Positions 24,441-35,243 of a stretch of DNA of 64,000 bases are shown here, piece by piece. The notes beneath the pieces are model-generated. The model made no database searches and had not been told where the DNA came from. It saw only the letters and a program-made list of their open reading frames with translations. The position numbers were made by a program, and so were the translations under genes. The DNA is from Rhodocollybia butyracea. Lineage: Eukaryota; Basidiomycota; Agaricomycetes; Agaricales; Omphalotaceae. The stretch lies in contig JADNRY010000185.1 of assembly GCA_015501585.1 (NCBI GenBank), forward strand, positions 62,001-126,000, in the 5' to 3' direction. The first letter of the stretch is position 1. Each line of letters opens with the position of its first letter.

Positions 24441-25268
24441 TGGGTATTCATCGTGAGGTGTCCCCGAAAAGCGTGCGTAGGGTTGTTTCATATGTGGATG
24501 GGTGGATGAGGAGACACTCAGGTGGATAGGAAAGGGTCAGGAGAGAGCGAAAACAAAGAAGTTTTGTTGTGTCCAGGGCCATGTTGAACGGCGCTGCAAT
24601 GTTGGTTGGGTTTTCCTCAATGAACTTGAAGATGTAGGCGGCGCTCTTCAAGCTCTCGCCCATGGTGGAAAGGACAGGACAGTGAGATCGAGTTTCAAAT
24701 GAAGTGAGTATCGATGACCTCACAGATGGCCGACAAACGCGGCTGCAGGAGTGCCTATCTGTTTCTCCTTCCACAATCCAAACCGCAATTGCTGCGAACA
24801 AAAGGACACCGTGGTGGTTGGCCCATATTATCCCTCTCACATTTGCAACGGTGCATTGGGTGGTCTGTGAGGTCCAGGACCGGATATAAAGGTGTCTAAG
24901 TTGTATAGAAAGCATTTTGCCAGGTGTGTCGCATTAATATTCTCACTTTAATTCACGCTCACTTTCCACGTTTCTCTTGCGACTTTGCTGTCGCTTTGAA
25001 GAGGGACCCAAAGATATAGATGGCCAGAGGATTACGAGACATTACATCGAACGAAGCCAGAAAGTGACTTTTTTGCAAGCTGAAAGGAGGGGCTCGTAGC
25101 TCAAATACTCAAGTACTCGCCTGCGAAAGTTCAATCGTAGAGATTGGCTTCAAAGGTCAGTCCAGGAACTTCGACGTTCGTTGAGATTAGGCGCTTTGAT
25201 TGAATGAGGCAAGAAAAGCTACGGCCCGGCAAACTTCTTTCAAAAACCACCACTGCTAGTACGCCACT
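24441..25268. other. no supportable gene
   Basis: Apart from the unassigned minus frame mentioned for the transposase fragment, nothing is supported. The last 200 bases hold the upstream region of the small gene starting at 25269. Confidence 0.3.
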
Positions 25269-25936
25269 ATGCCCGGTATTCTAAAACTGTAAGTCTTCCG
25301 TGTTGTTTCAACATTCAACGTTTCTCATTTTATGGTATATAGGCAAGAGACGCTCGTGTTCCAAAGCGTTCTAGAAGTTCTGACCGAAAATGCTTCTGCT
25401 CGCCGTGAACTATTTTACCGAGTTCAGTTCTTGCTGGCTCTCAGCAAATTCGACGACGAAACGTTGCGCAATATGTGTTTAACCCAAGATGAAAATTATG
25501 AAAAATTGAAAAAATATTCTGAAGAATTTGAACCAGTATGCCAATTTGTCTTCATCTACATCGGTATAATCTCTAATTTTTATCTAGAAGAACTGGGTCA
25601 TTGTGAACGAAGATGCTCTCCATACTTCACCTCTATGCCTTTCAGATTTGACTTCGTATTTTTCTCTCCTGAGAAAACTGAATGCTCGTTGTTCATTATT
25701 GTTGGAAGTGGATGCTGAAGATGAAATCCCCAGTTTAGAACCTGTCTGTAAGTTGTTTGATGTTCATTTTTTTACTGAGAAAACTAAAGGCATCTTCAGA
25801 GAAATTTTGCATTACAGGCCAATTCATACTCGCTGGAACAGTTTCAATCAGAACTATTGTTAGAATTATAAAGGAGTTTCTGCAGCACTACATACAGCAG
25901 TCATCCAGTTTACAGGATAATGTGTGGCGATACTGA
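25269..25936 (+). CDS. small intact four-exon gene, unknown, 163 aa
   Basis: Exons 25269-25288, 25343-25535, 25588-25747 and 25818-25936 join in frame with GT-AG borders and give 163 residues from MPGILKLQETLVFQSVLEVL to the stop at 25934. The protein is helical and acidic in the middle (ENYEKLKKYSEEFEP), with a segment NWVIVNEDALHTSPLCLSDL and a hydrophobic C-terminal helix (ILAGTVSIRTIVRIIKEFL). It has no cysteine pattern, signal peptide or catalytic motif that I recognise. Four exons that all keep frame within 670 bases make chance unlikely. It is one of the few intact genes in the window. Confidence 0.55.
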
Positions 25937-26599
25937 GTTTCATGCACTTTGGTTGATACTCCAAGGATGCTGACGAACATCAGGCGTAACAATTTCAGCT
26001 TCGTTAACCTGGATGATCGTGTCTTTTTGCATGCTGTATCAGAAAACATTGTCAGATCTCCCAGGCAAAGGAAACATGAGCACAGTATGCCTAGGCTATG
26101 ATCCGCAGGGTGGAGAACAGCATCGTGTTAATACAGGTTCTACAACTACCACAAGAAGGAAAAACACGCTACAACGAGTGACACTATGCCACTCATAGCC
26201 CTCAATTGGGATGCTGGACACCAGTGACCGCTCAACTTACTCGACACCTTGCTTCGACAACGTTATCCCCAGCTCAATTATAAAGCTAATATCTCACTAT
26301 ACCGAAGAGTGAGACCTAATGGAACGACTGGAATTGCGTGCCATAGCAGTTGAATAGCCTGAAGAATGGAGTGTCTATACCATCTGACAGAAGCTAGAAA
26401 TGTCGGGGATCCAGTGTTGAACTTGAGCTTGAGCTGAGGCGGAAAAGCTGGCGCAGCTTGTTGCAATGCGGCGTGGGTATGCGAGAAGATGATGAGCGAT
26501 ACTCTGAGATGACAATGGCAGTAAATGACGTAATTACTTAGTAACCGCACGGCAAGCAAACGAGGTAAACATCGAAATGCAACAGGAAAAAGTTTGGCT
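25937..26599. other. no supportable gene
   Basis: A 93-codon minus frame (26278-26559) is present but has no recognisable features. Confidence 0.3.
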
Positions 26600-27195
26600 G
26601 TGTCTGGGTGTAATCACAAGCATAACGCCTCCTGACCTTCTCAACAGGCGTAACATCAGTGCTGGCGAGACTCTAAAACAAGCAACAAGCAAAACTCAGC
26701 TCAATTAAACAGAATAATTGAATCTGGCGTACCTTCGTTGTTAGCGAAACTTCTTCCTATTCTCTACGTGCCTTTGACCATGAATGAAGACGAAGATCTC
26801 ACTAGATGAGTTTAATGCCAGCGTTGGCCTCTGCCCCGTAAATGCCCCGTAACATCGAGTGTTCTGGCTTTGAAAAGATCACGTAGTTTCTGGAACGAGC
26901 TTGGAAACAAGCTCCAAGCTACTTCTCCAAGCATTCAAGTAGCCGAATGCGTAAACTGGATCATGAAACTAGAGAAGAAATATAAACGTTGCATACAGCA
27001 GGTCGGGCATACGGATTTCCCATCCTAGGCTCTTCATTCCTCCCATCCACCTTACGTCGATCGCCTTCCAAAAGTTTGCCATATATCGCTCCCGAATCTG
27101 CCAAGGTTTCCGTCAGGCGCTCAAAGCATACGACATCTTCTCTTTCCGACAACTACCACCTTGCTGCATCTCTGCCTAAACCCGTCACCAACAGT
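26600..27195 (+). repeat. dispersed duplicate of the 42.3-43.1 kb segment
   Basis: Patches align in the same orientation with 42300-43140, for example TGCCTTTGACCATGAATGAA (against TGCCTTCGACCATTAACGAA) and CAGGCGCTCAAAGCATA (against CCAGCGCTCAAAGCATA). No frame is conserved between the copies beyond short stretches. Confidence 0.4.
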
Positions 27196-27201
27196 CAATG
27201 A

Positions 27202-28800
27202 TTAACCCAGTAACGAACTAAATTCTAGAGCGTGGCCAGTCCTCGACAGAGCTAAGGAAGAGTGGAAACGATCGCCGTTCCTAGAAGAACAAGTAGACGT
27301 ATTGGGCATATTTACATTTGGACACTGCAAAAGAAGAGTGAGAAGACAGCTCAGGAAGATAAAGGCAAGTGTGAAACTCACATTTCTCGTGTTTTCTTTA
27401 ATATTCACCAAGGCGCAGCACTCCTTGACGGAATAGATGTCAGTCTTTCTGGTCCCCGGTGGTTCCTTCCATAGGAAGAATTCCGTGTCAGTACCTGCGG
27501 CTGGATCTGTAATCATCCCAATGACAATCGTGGTCAGTACTGTGCAGAGATTTGGCAGAAAAAAGAGTAGTTGGTGCAGAACCTCGAACAGCGACGCGTT
27601 TAGAGGTATCGGTGGATGAGGAAGGTGGGAGTGTAGTATTGGTTCGGCAAAGAGAAAGCTCGGCGGCCACCTCGAATGAAAAATTGTAGTACAGACACGG
27701 CGATGTGATCCGTCTCAGTCGACGGCATGTCCTGGGCGGATTTTTGCGGTGATTACTTTTCCGCGGCAGTTGTAAACTTCTGCATTTTCGTACGCTACGA
27801 ATGTACAGTGGAATCATCGTCGCTAGTACGGAGACATTCAAGATGTAACTGTATAACAGAAGACACAATTAACTCGATACCGGTTACTGACATATGAAAC
27901 ACGTACTTGAAAATAAATTCGTTCCAACAGTGCCTAGCGCCTCTACTACATAGTCCACACCATTATATTTTAGTGAGTCTTGAGCTTAAGCCTGAGCTTG
28001 AGCGGCGGCTTTCTGAGTTGGTGATGTAGATCGTAGATGGAACGGGGTTGAGCCGAGAGACGGATGATGTCGATAAGTCTTGAACGGAGAACGATCAAAG
28101 CAGTGGCCGTACATTGGCAGCGTAGAAACGAATACGCTAAGAGAAAGAGATTAGTGAGGAAATCACGGACAAAATGGAACCCAGCGTACTGGTGTTATTT
28201 TATTGGAACAAAAGCTGCAACATCGGCTAGCTATGAGAACAAAATCGGAGCAATGAACACGCGGTTGAACCAACTTGAGCGTACGCGGATTGGTTCCATA
28301 AACCACATACGGTTCAAGTAGATGAAGCGCCAGATGGTTTTCCACAAACTTCCCCTTTGGCTCTTTCGCGCCCTTCAAACGGGTACAGGTTTTATAGTGA
28401 CGAGAAAGATCGCGCTGACAATAGTCGAGGAGTGTCTGGCGTGAAAGTTGGTTTTGGCAAAGGAATTTTTCTGAGCCGCAGTGCCTGAAGAAATAGACAA
28501 TAGATAATGTGGGGTCCTTGCTTCCAGGTTCACTAGTTTCACTAGTCCCTGGGCACCGAGCCTTCTTGCGTACAGGATCGTACAGGACTATCTTCTTGGT
28601 CAGACTGGTTTCCGTAGATGAGGGTGTTTTATGAATTGGCTGAGAAAGTTTTCGTTTCCGATTCTGTGGTACGCGATTGTAGAATCTGGTCTTGCTGAGC
28701 GCGTAAAGAAACACACTGCCAAGAGCTGGCAAGACTATAGCTATGAGATTACAGAGGAGTTCGAAAGCAAGAGGTTTCTTGGCGCTTATTTTATTACATG
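27202..28800 (-). CDS. HNH partner gene, module A: unknown, possible MYND-like finger and membrane helices
   Basis: Minus-strand exons can be followed from a hydrophobic start (LCNLIAIVLPALGSVFLYAL, near 28730) through a basic stretch to a Cys/His cluster (RHCGSEKFLCQ, then YCQRDLSRHYKTC), which resembles the end of a MYND zinc finger. Next come an exon border near 28190, a transmembrane-like segment (YILNVSVLATMIPLYIRSV, about 27830), a very basic stretch (RKSNHRKNPPRTCRRLRR), then TTIVIGMITDPAAGTDTEFF and GTRKTDIYSVKECC. I could not fix the start codon or every intron. A decayed relative lies at 33.5-34.2 kb. It is divergent from the HNH copy at 28.9 kb. Function unknown; MYND identity is tentative. 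Confidence 0.35.
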
Positions 28801-28859
28801 GCGGTCCGATCTTGGTTCAATGATTATTGAATATTGATATTGAGGGTCTATCGATATCC

Positions 28860-29755
28860 CCAGGTCCGCTGCCTCCTCCAAAAACATAGGACACAGGTTT
28901 CAAACTCCAGATCATTCAAATTCATACACAACCTCCACCAATCCTGGGAGAGGAGGCCTCAGTTGGGCCAGAGTTTTCCTCGTCATAGCTCCAAACGATA
29001 CTGTCCGAGCCGAGGTCGTCTCTACAGTTGCCTCATGTAGCAATGATTCCACGCTTTATGATCTTGGAGAAGTATGTATATTTTTGTTCATTTGCCCGTG
29101 TAAGTTTTCGCTGTCGTCTTAATTCTAACCAACTAATTGACTACAGTCAAGAAGTACAAAGTTTCGCGTACTCAAATCCTCCAGAGTCATCCCAGTTGTC
29201 CCTCTTTTGACCTTCGGAGGAAAGAGATCAAATCTGTGATGTGACACACAGCGCCGGACAGTCATGAAAATGCCAAGGACCTGGTGAACTTTTATCTTTT
29301 TTCCATCTGCGGCTTTGCTAAGTTTCAAAATTTCAGACCTAGGCTCTTTATCGAGATGGATATCGATCCGTCGCAACGAAGACTTTGAACGGGGTTATGC
29401 TTTGAATGCGTACTTCGAAGATTATCCGGACACAAGAGAACTCCGGCACCTCCGTTCAGTAGTGACGAACTGTGCCCATATGATTCCAACATCTACATGT
29501 TTCAAACTTTCCAATGAGACTAAGGTGCGTTATCGCATATCGTTCCTGTTCGTACCTTCTCTTATCGATTATCCCACGATAGAAAGATTATGCCGTGTCA
29601 GTCCTCGCTGTCCTTGCGCCCTTTAGATATAACGTGAATAATCTCGATGGTCCGAAAATCCATTCGCTATTCAATGTTATGACGTTGAAAATGGCTGTAC
29701 ATGACTCGTTTGACCAATTAATGCTCTGGTTTGAGGCTACGGTGTGTTAGCTTGA
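28860..29755 (+). pseudogene. HNH endonuclease gene, decayed copy 2 (module A)
   Basis: Broken plus-strand frames match the HNH gene at 32-33.4 kb in order: an SWARVFLVIAPNDTVRAEVV segment (RARVLGFMLLVAPSDTVRAE in the other), a KSVM-like linker, then GYALNAYFEDYPDTRELRHL, the HNH-region NCAHMIPTSTCF, an intron-like gap, and LNNLDGP-like text ending SFDQLMLWFEAT at about 29740. Frame changes occur near 29040 and 29380, and the RDGYRC strand is damaged. The last exon (LPLPDP...HLSGAGEY) is absent. The locus is head to head with the partner gene of module A. Confidence 0.6.
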
Positions 29756-30429
29756 TCCTCCTTACTTTTGCTGCGTGCTGCGTGCTGAAGCAATATTGCA
29801 GCAAACTCTCCATCGTTACGTTGTGCTACGTTCTTTAGAACTCTCCAGGAACTCTTGCAACTGAGCCAACAGAGCAATCAGCTCGGTAAGCACACTCTCG
29901 GACTCATGGTGAGATGTTCGTTGGTGTACATACATCCTTTGAGGTCATCGGACCGAAAAAATAAAAAAAATCTGAATGTTCACTGAATTATGCAAAGCCC
30001 AGTAATTGTGAGTTGAAAGGATTCTCGTTCCGTGCATTGCGTTCTTACCATTGTGTTTTGAGAGCTTCGTAGAATTGCGTCACATACAATGTTGTCGAGT
30101 CTGCGCCTGGTTCAAATACGTAAGAATCGGTCTTATTGGCACTGGCAAGAGTAGTATCCCCTACGCCATCTCATTGAGAGGTCTCAAGGTCTCAGCGCTC
30201 TTCCGGTCCCATTTCGAGTCATCACTCGAAAATGACCGTAGTCTCACCGTTACGCGCTGCTGATGCTAGTTACCGCCTGAATCCGGAGTTGATTCGTTTT
30301 TCCTCAGACAATATACGTTCCTCCAGCTTATAATTCGAAATCCTCGCGTCTCGCTCCAGAGAAGAGCCTCACCACTATTCCTTTCGACCTTACGGAATTT
30401 GTGTACCATCCATATATACCTTTCTTCTG
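29756..30429. other. no supportable gene
   Basis: A 70-codon frame at 30051-30263 (+) contains IGLIGTGKSS, which resembles a Walker A loop, but nothing else of a P-loop protein follows. Listed as uncertain. Confidence 0.25.
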
Positions 30430-31210
30430 CGGTCCCGGGTGTCAACGTTAATCAACGTTCAACCCCTTTCAACCCCAATATACTCCATGCGTTGTGCACG
30501 TTCAACGCGAATACAATTTATGTGGTTCTATTCATCACCACGTACCGCTTTCCAGGTACCTCCAACCTGTCTTTCTCTACGCATACGATTTTCTTCAGCG
30601 AACGAAGAAATAGGTTCTGGATCTGAGATTCCCTCGAACAAACACAACGACGAATGAAATATGACAGCTCAATTCAGCAAATATCGACCGTTCAAACTGC
30701 TTGTAGGTCTCACGGAGAGATATCTCAAGGACGGAAGGACGTATATACGGCAAATTCAATCACTCGGGAACAATCTTCATCCTTTCCCTCTTGTACCGCC
30801 CACAACAATACATCTTCTCTCGTTCCTTCACCCACAAAATTCAGCAAACCCGGAAAAATCTTATCAGCCCTGGGGTCCAGGACATCCATCGTTACTTAAT
30901 ACCCCCGCGCTCTTACTGATATCGCAGACAAGCTCGTTTCCGCAGGTGGACGAGTCGAGGTAGCTATGAGAAAATTCCTTTGGAATGCTGATAGGACTCA
31001 ACAAGAGAAGATGGAGCGCGTTGTGTTAGTTACAAGCGGGGGAAAGGAAATGTACTGTTAGCGTATGTCCTGTATTCGTCCATGAATCAAGGAGCAAGAT
31101 TCTAACTCCCGTTTTCCTTCCAGTTTAAACGAGGCAATCCAGCTTTCTTTTCGCCATCCATCGTCTTCCGACAACTCCACTACACATTCACCTGCCTGTA
31201 GGACTTGACT
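30430..31210 (+). repeat. dispersed duplicate B of the 13.7-14.6 kb segment
   Basis: Collinear with 13690-14560; both are decayed. This copy has extra CGTTAATCAACGTTCAACCC text near its start, part of the CGTTCAA motif family. Confidence 0.5.
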
Positions 31211-31944
31211 TGATTGTTGGTAGTTAGAATGGGCTATTTGTTTGCTTGAGTATGGACGTACCCTTCCTTAGTGTCCCCGGGGTCTTTCCTTGTGCTTCTC
31301 TATACGAGAGCGACAGCCCATTACATCGTTCCTTGCTAACTTGATCAGACTCTGAAGATTATCACTTCGGTTTTGAATATCCTTTGCCCAGTGTATGCGT
31401 TCTACCGACTAAATATGTCAGCTCTATCAAATCACATTCGATATACTTTAATATCGACAATGCACAGGACGATGCAAGGATATCCTTGCGCTAAGCCTCG
31501 GATTGTTTGAGTTCTTCAAGTGGTAGTGAGCATTTCGCTGGTTGGTACAGGATATTTTAGGGAGCGGACGGAAAATAACGGAGATGTAATACATGTACCA
31601 CTGGAGCTCCAGACGGTACATAGATTAGGTAGGAAAATTGCTAGAGTTAAGCCATTGGCTAGTAGGGCATACAGGTTCCATTATCATCATACATGTGTAA
31701 CTAGTCTTCGGGGGGAAAAAAAGATTCATTCTTCGATATTCTTTCTCCGTCTCATCACCTGGGAAGACTTAACTAAGAGGTAGTGTGCGTAGAACATCCA
31801 AATTGACTTGGATGGGTAGTGAACGCTCGGCCAAAAAGCAATTGTCTCTATGTGAATCAGTGTCGGGGTACTGCTGGATATAACTTCATAGAAAGCCAAA
31901 GCGGTAGATCTTCTAGTCATATTGGATTAAAGGACAACGAAAAA
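31211..31944. other. gene-free stretch
   Basis: Only short frames on both strands and no known element. It lies just downstream of the HNH gene. Confidence 0.35.
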
Positions 31945-33448
31945 TTATGCGCCAACGTGAATCGAAGCTGAGTGATATAGAGCGTGGAAAAGCACGTCAG
32001 AGGATCCACCATCTTCAGCCAACACATCCAACCGATCAAAATCTCTCTGAACACGATCAACATATTCACCAGCTCCAGATAGATGCGCAACCTTAGCACA
32101 GGTGGCATGGAGAGCGAGAAGTTTTGGATCTGGAAGGGGGATCAAGGGATCAGGCGTGGTTAAAGTGGTGATTGGGGAAACATTCCGTAGAGTGCTCTCA
32201 TATGAAATGAGAGTTTTAATCTCGTAACGATGAGGAGTATCCTACTAGCAGCTCAGTGTATATAAACGAGATAATATAATTAACTCACCGTTGTCTCAAA
32301 CCAAAGCCTCAATTGATCAAAATAGTCATGCACGAGCCCATGCAACGTCATGACGTTGTACATCGAATGGATATTTCGCCCATCAAGTTTGTTGATGTTG
32401 TACCCAAAACGCTCAAGGACCGCAAGAACTGACGCGGCATAGTCTTTCTGTAAAGAGATAAACAAATGTACAAGTAGTAGAACGGGAGTATGGTGTACCT
32501 TTTTATCCTTAGAAAATTTGAAATACGTGGATGCCGGTATGATATGTGCACAGTTCGTGGCTGCTGCGCTGTATTGTTGGAGTTCTGTTGTGTCTGGATA
32601 ATCCTCATGGTAACCTTGCAAAGAGTAGTTGGCATCGAAAACCTTGGTCGCAACGCATCGGTATCCATCCCTGAAGAGAGCCTGACTATGATGTTAGACA
32701 TAGTAGTAAAGAGAGGAAGTCAAACTCACCCAGTCTTTGGCTTGCTGGTGGTTTTCCGGTGCTTGGTGTATCTGTTCTTTGATCACCTTCCTACGAGCAT
32801 CGAAAGAGGGACGACTGGGATGGTTAGAAGAGGCAGGGGTCTTCGAGCCCTTGTATTTCTTGACTAGATGGATATGCGTCGTCAGTCCGCTTATTAGACT
32901 TGAGATGTAAAGCACTCACACGGACGGATGAAAAATTCCATATATTTGTCTCCAAGCTCATAAAGAGCTGTATCATTGAGACAAGATACAATTGAAACGA
33001 CAACCTCTGCACGCACGGTATCGGAGGGGGCAACAAGAAGCATAAAACCAAGAACTCTGGCTCGAATGACTTTTGCCTCGTCTTTGAGTACCTGTTGCTG
33101 AAAGTTGTACACGGAGGTGTAGGCGCTAAGATGGCTTGACGTTTGAAGTTTGTGTTGCACATCTTTAGGAAGAGGAAGCAGCCCTGGAGAAAGTCCTTCG
33201 ATGATCGTAGTAGCGAGGATCATAGTGGCGAGAAACAACCCACAACCGGGCCGTTACGAACTCATAAGCGCCGATGATAGACGGGCGCTTTAGTTGATTT
33301 CCTTCGATCTCCACTAGCGCAATCTGTATATCTGTCTCTATCTAGGACTACTCAAGTACTCACATTTGAACCACCAATTTCCGCCTGGGTCAACCACAAC
33401 TACTTCGGCTGGGTTTTGGTTGCATGATGAATCAAGGATGCTCGACAT
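31945..33448 (-). CDS. HNH endonuclease-like protein (module B), catalytic part intact
   Basis: A probable nuclease of the fungal HNH_2-like type. Minus-strand exons with matching phases: one ending at 32920, then 32863-32730, 32681-32499, 32447-32289 and 32241-31945. They give ALFRDGYRCVATKVFD (β-strand before the active site), TNCAHIIPASTYF (AHI, with the first catalytic His), NIHSMYNVMTLHGLVHDYFD (Asn and second His region), LWFE, and the family's tail LPLPDPKLLALHATCAKVAH with HLSGAGEYVDRV, stopping at 31945. The N-terminal part has RARVLGFMLLVAPSDTVRAE. A start MSSILDSSCN at 33448 is likely, but joining it requires two one-base frame adjustments (near 33363 and 33250), so the 5' end is either mis-modelled or damaged. 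The host role of this family is not established. Confidence 0.65.
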
Positions 33449-33499
33449 GGAACTGTAGTAATTTGGTCTCAAAGTTTTTTTTATATGCAGTCGACAGTT

Positions 33500-34200
33500 C
33501 TTAAGCCTATTTCTTTAGGATCTCCCGCTAAAATCTCCCTTCCAAAACCAACTTTTACGTCAGACACTCCTCGACTACTGTCAATACGATCATTCTTGTT
33601 GCTATTGAATATTGAATGTTGGATCTACATTCGTTGGTAAAAGGGAAATTTGTGGATGGAAACTCATCTGCCGCTTCCTACACTTTCACTGTATATGACT
33701 TGTGGAACCAATACGCTCAAGTTGGTTTAATCGTCCGTTCATTACGCCAACTCTATTCTCGTGGCTAGCCGAATTGGCCAGATATTCAACTTTTCTCCCA
33801 ACGGTACGTTGTGCCTTATGGTTGTCAGTAATTTCATCAGTAATTTCTTTCCCTTAGCGTATTTGTCTCTAGGCTGCTCTCACCGTTTTCCATTCGAGAC
33901 TCATCGACAGCGTTCCTCAGCTTCACGCCTTTCATTTGACGATCTACTTCCGTGCCAAATCTTTGTACATTAGTGATCAAGACTGGTGTTAGATCCAGCC
34001 GCAGGTGCTAACCTGGAACCGTCCTTGCAGAAGGAAAAATCGGGAACCAGAAAGACCGACGTTCATACGTGTATTCCGTCGAGGGGTGCGGAAAGTGTTC
34101 CCACCTTGGCGAACATTAAAAGACACTAGAAACGTGAGTTGTGCGCTTACATTTTTCTTGACGCTCCCCTTTAGTAGTAATCCAACTGGATTCTAGTACC
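33500..34200 (+). pseudogene. HNH partner gene, module B, decayed
   Basis: Nucleotide blocks match the module A partner (27.2-28.5 kb, other strand): CCAAAACCAACTTTTACGTC and a following CAGACACTCCTCGACTA block, ACGCTCAAGTTGGTT, and a later DPAAG...GTRKTD-type coding block at 33990-34130, followed by the same GTGAGTT donor. Stop codons interrupt the frame soon after the first block, and the N-terminal third of the partner is missing. It is divergent from the HNH gene. Confidence 0.5.
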
Positions 34201-35243
34201 GGCATGAGTAGTATCTACGCAGTCCTCAGCGCTCATCGACGTACGGGCCCGTGCCGAGTCGTCTTGCCCGCACATTCTTCGACAATCTCTCTACCATGCG
34301 CCCTACGATTCAATTGTTTTTGGCTTCATCTCTCTTCAGGACGTCAGAAAAGTCGGAAGAGCAAGGAAGCATAGTCGAAAGTGAGAATTCGTATTCTCCG
34401 CCTGCCAACCTGACGAATTCAATGTTTTCTCTGTCTTAATAAACAGCTTTAAGGACCTCGCGCCAAACCCGCACGTACTATCGCATCTCCAAGGGGAGGA
34501 TGTGGTCCCGGTCGGAACCCATGAAGCGAGGAATACCCAAAGCCTGCGGGATCTAGTATACGTTCGTCCACATGGAATAACTCTGACGTTCTCTAACCGT
34601 TCTCTCTCTCAGCCTCCAACTTCCCGGTCTTCCATCTACACCTTCACGACCTGGCCGTTTCTTTCCACTACCGTGGAAAGAATCTCTATGGACGACGCTG
34701 GCATCACAGGGGTTACAGTACAATGGAGTCCGCTGATGCTGGTCTCGTTAGACTGAACGCGGGGGATAAATGTAAACCCAGAGAGGTGCGATTTCTATAT
34801 ATTTTCTTTTGAGATGGCAAGAGCTCACTAGGGCTTGCTATTAGTGAAGTACTTGGATCGTGGAGCGTAGCTAGCACCGGTTAACGCTGCAGCCTTATGA
34901 AGCTTTGTAGCGCCCACTATGCACGCCACAGCACCCGGTCGGAGCCATAAAATTTGTAGTGTAATGAAAGGCGTGCTTGTGGGATAGAATGCTCAGGTTC
35001 GTTTCTTTGACCTGTAACTCGACCCTCGCTCATATTAGTGTTGCTTCTTGCACTCTCGTTCGCAGTTTAACGTACTGCAAGATCTTGGAAGAGAATCACG
35101 CCAACTACTGGGGTCAAACGTACCAAGTGACTAGGCATCCGAAAGAGTACTTTGGACATACATGCTGTTCGACGCTCTTGCTCCGTTGAAGGGTACATTT
35201 GTTTAATTGGTGTTTTATTATTCGAGAAATATACTAGTTATTC
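34201..35243. other. no supportable gene
   Basis: Short plus-strand frames (34251-34439, 34502-34756, 34977-35189) with no family. The right part is the 3' flank of the large minus-strand gene. Confidence 0.3.

Noticed and set aside
30051..30263. Possible P-loop NTPase fragment (IGLIGTGKSS)
   Set aside because: Only the Walker A-like string is present, with no downstream Walker B or GTPase motifs and no splice partners.
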